DNA of 64,000 bases. Origin: Paenibacillus hemerocallicola (lineage in GTDB: Bacteria > Bacillota > Bacilli > Paenibacillales > NBRC-103111). The position numbers were made by a program, and so were the translations under genes. The notes under the pieces were generated by a model. That model worked only from the letters and a program-made list of their open reading frames with translations. It was not told where the DNA came from and searched no databases. The stretch is taken from positions 64,059-128,058 of the forward strand of contig NZ_VDCQ01000003.1 of NCBI RefSeq assembly GCF_006265175.1, given 5' to 3'. Below are positions 63,012 to 64,000 of the stretch, piece by piece. Each line of letters begins with the position of its first letter. Positions within the stretch are counted from its first letter, which is position 1.

Positions 63012-64000
63012 GTGAAAGAAACTATTGTTATTAAGGGCGCACGGGAAAATAACCTGAAGAATGTCTCGCTTACGCTTCCCAAGTACAAGCTGGTCGTACT
63101 GACAGGTCCGTCGGGCTCCGGCAAATCGACGCTGGCCATGGATACGCTTCAGCGGGAATGCCAGAGACAGTATATGGAATCCATGGGTTTGACGTCCGAT
63201 TCGATCAGCAAGCCGAAGGTCGAATCTATTGAAGGATTGTCGCCATCCATCAGCGTGGGACAGCATGTCACTAACCGCAATCCGCGCTCGACAGTCGGGA
63301 CAGTTACGGACATATACACGTATGTACGATTTATTTTTTCCAGACTGGGTGAGCGAGTATGCCCATCCTGCAGCGGCAGCATCCTGCCTACCTTTGAGCC
63401 GGCTGGTCTGTTGGCGGAAGAAGACGAGGACATGGAGCGTCATACGATGCGTTGTCCGCATTGCAATACGGAGCTTGAGAAGCTGGGAATGTCACACTTT
63501 TCCTTCAATAAGCCGGAGGGAGCTTGTGAAGCGTGCAGCGGGCTCGGTCATGTGGCAAGCATCGATGAAGCGGCTGTTTTCAATCCGGAGCTCAGCTTGC
63601 GCGACGGGGGAGTTGCTTCTCTGAACGGCGTCCATCGCGATATCCAGATCCGTATTTTAATAGCGGCGGGCAAGCATTACGGATTTGACCTTGACCCTGA
63701 TCAGCCCTTGAAAGATTACGGCGATATTCAGCGGGACTTGCTGTACTACGGAGTCGAAAGCGAGGCATTCAAGCGTCATTATCCGAATGTGAAGCCGGTT
63801 CAAGGCACTAAATTTGAAGGTGTCATACCTGGATTGTGGCGGCGCTACAAGGAGAAGGAGGGGGAGTCCGGCTCACAGGAAAAAGAAGGGGGCTTTTTTC
63901 ATGAACAGCTATGCCCCGAATGCCGCGGAGCTCGCTTAAAGAAAGATATTCGTCTTGTTCGGGTAGCTGACGCCTCCATCTCCGACCTATCGGACTGGTC
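63012..64000 (+). CDS. UvrA-like ABC ATPase (3' partial)
   Basis: At least 329 residues from GTG 63012 (GAGGGGG upstream); the gene runs off the right edge. Walker A GPSGSGKST lies near residue 33, then the UvrA signature region IEGLSPSISVGQHVTNRNPRSTVGTVTDIYTYVRFIFSRLG. Two zinc modules follow: CPSCSG...CPHC and CEACSGLGH. UvrA proteins recognise distorted DNA. Paralogues controlled by a MarR repressor are known as resistance factors to DNA-acting drugs (DrrC/UvrA2 type). The moderately divergent Walker region (LTLPKYKLVVLTGPSG) and the MarR partner favour such a paralogue over the housekeeping uvrA. The C-terminal half is needed to decide. Confidence 0.85.
   Translation, partial: MKETIVIKGARENNLKNVSLTLPKYKLVVLTGPSGSGKSTLAMDTLQRECQRQYMESMGLTSDSISKPKVESIEGLSPSISVGQHVTNRNPRSTVGTVTDIYTYVRFIFSRLGERVCPSCSGSILPTFEPAGLLAEEDEDMERHTMRCPHCNTELEKLGMSHFSFNKPEGACEACSGLGHVASIDEAAVFNPELSLRDGGVASLNGVHRDIQIRILIAAGKHYGFDLDPDQPLKDYGDIQRDLLYYGVESEAFKRHYPNVKPVQGTKFEGVIPGLWRRYKEKEGESGSQEKEGGFFHEQLCPECRGARLKKDIRLVRVADASISDLSDW

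Overview
The window looks like a chromosomal segment of a spore-former of the Paenibacillaceae type (Paenibacillus/Cohnella-like). The reasons are: mid-GC DNA with strong GGAGG-type ribosome binding sites; frequent GTG and TTG starts; many LacI/AraC/GntR regulators and type-1 sugar-binding lipoproteins; Tat-exported beta-helix proteins; and Bacillus-style nitrate assimilation genes. No tRNA, rRNA, CRISPR array or intact transposase was seen.

Layout. 1-2.5 kb: a PrsW-like membrane protein, cut by the left edge, that ends in a putative PD-(D/E)xK nuclease toxin domain, followed by a small probable immunity gene. 2.6-4.7 kb: a PadR repressor divergent from an FAD monooxygenase, with a palindromic operator on the monooxygenase promoter. 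4.9-12.7 kb: an assimilatory nitrate operon (NarK-type transporter, NADH nitrite reductase large and small subunits, molybdopterin nitrate reductase, MoeA). Its leader has the two-hexaloop plus terminator layout of ANTAR (NasR/EutV) antitermination. 12.8-13.6 kb: a DUF2935 protein.

14.4-21.4 kb: LacI regulator, orphan solute-binding lipoprotein (SBP), Tat-exported beta-helix protein, then a second beta-helix gene on the minus strand preceded by the decayed C-terminus of another SBP. 21.5-26 kb: small accessory genes (DUF6530, DUF3626, VOC/PhnB-like) among several truncated genes (hydrolase, lipoprotein, aminoglycoside phosphotransferase, methyltransferase). 26.2-31.6 kb: a complete SBP-permease-permease ABC operon, a DUF1569 gene, and a GntR regulator fused to a cytoplasmic SBP domain. 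32-36.5 kb: another orphan SBP, a 2-hydroxyacid dehydrogenase, and a secreted PL6 polysaccharide lyase.

37-51.2 kb: a small lipoprotein, a third orphan SBP, a second LacI regulator and an operon of GH38 alpha-mannosidase (apparent N-terminal frameshift), sulfatase, a putative alpha/alpha-barrel lyase and an AT-rich 1312-residue FN3-tailed protein. 51.4-60.7 kb: a third Tat beta-helix protein, two AraC regulators, a GNAT enzyme, a heparinase II/III-like protein and a nitrilase-family amidase. 60.8-62.1 kb: a 13-codon leader ORF and hairpins in front of a THUMP-domain RNA methyltransferase. 62.3-64 kb: a MarR regulator divergent from a UvrA-like ABC ATPase that runs off the right edge.

The main theme is uptake and breakdown of complex, probably sulfated and uronic-acid-containing polysaccharides. 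Three full orphan SBPs plus one relic belong to one subfamily, lie close to beta-helix or lyase genes, and have no permeases beside them. Two of them, with the LacI genes next to them, share a CACGTG-centred palindrome, which suggests a glycan-sensing regulon. Two inverted copies of a four-unit palindromic intergenic element (13.77 and 59.1 kb) and a second intergenic repeat family (3.3, 19.1 and 36.8 kb) are further unexplained structure.
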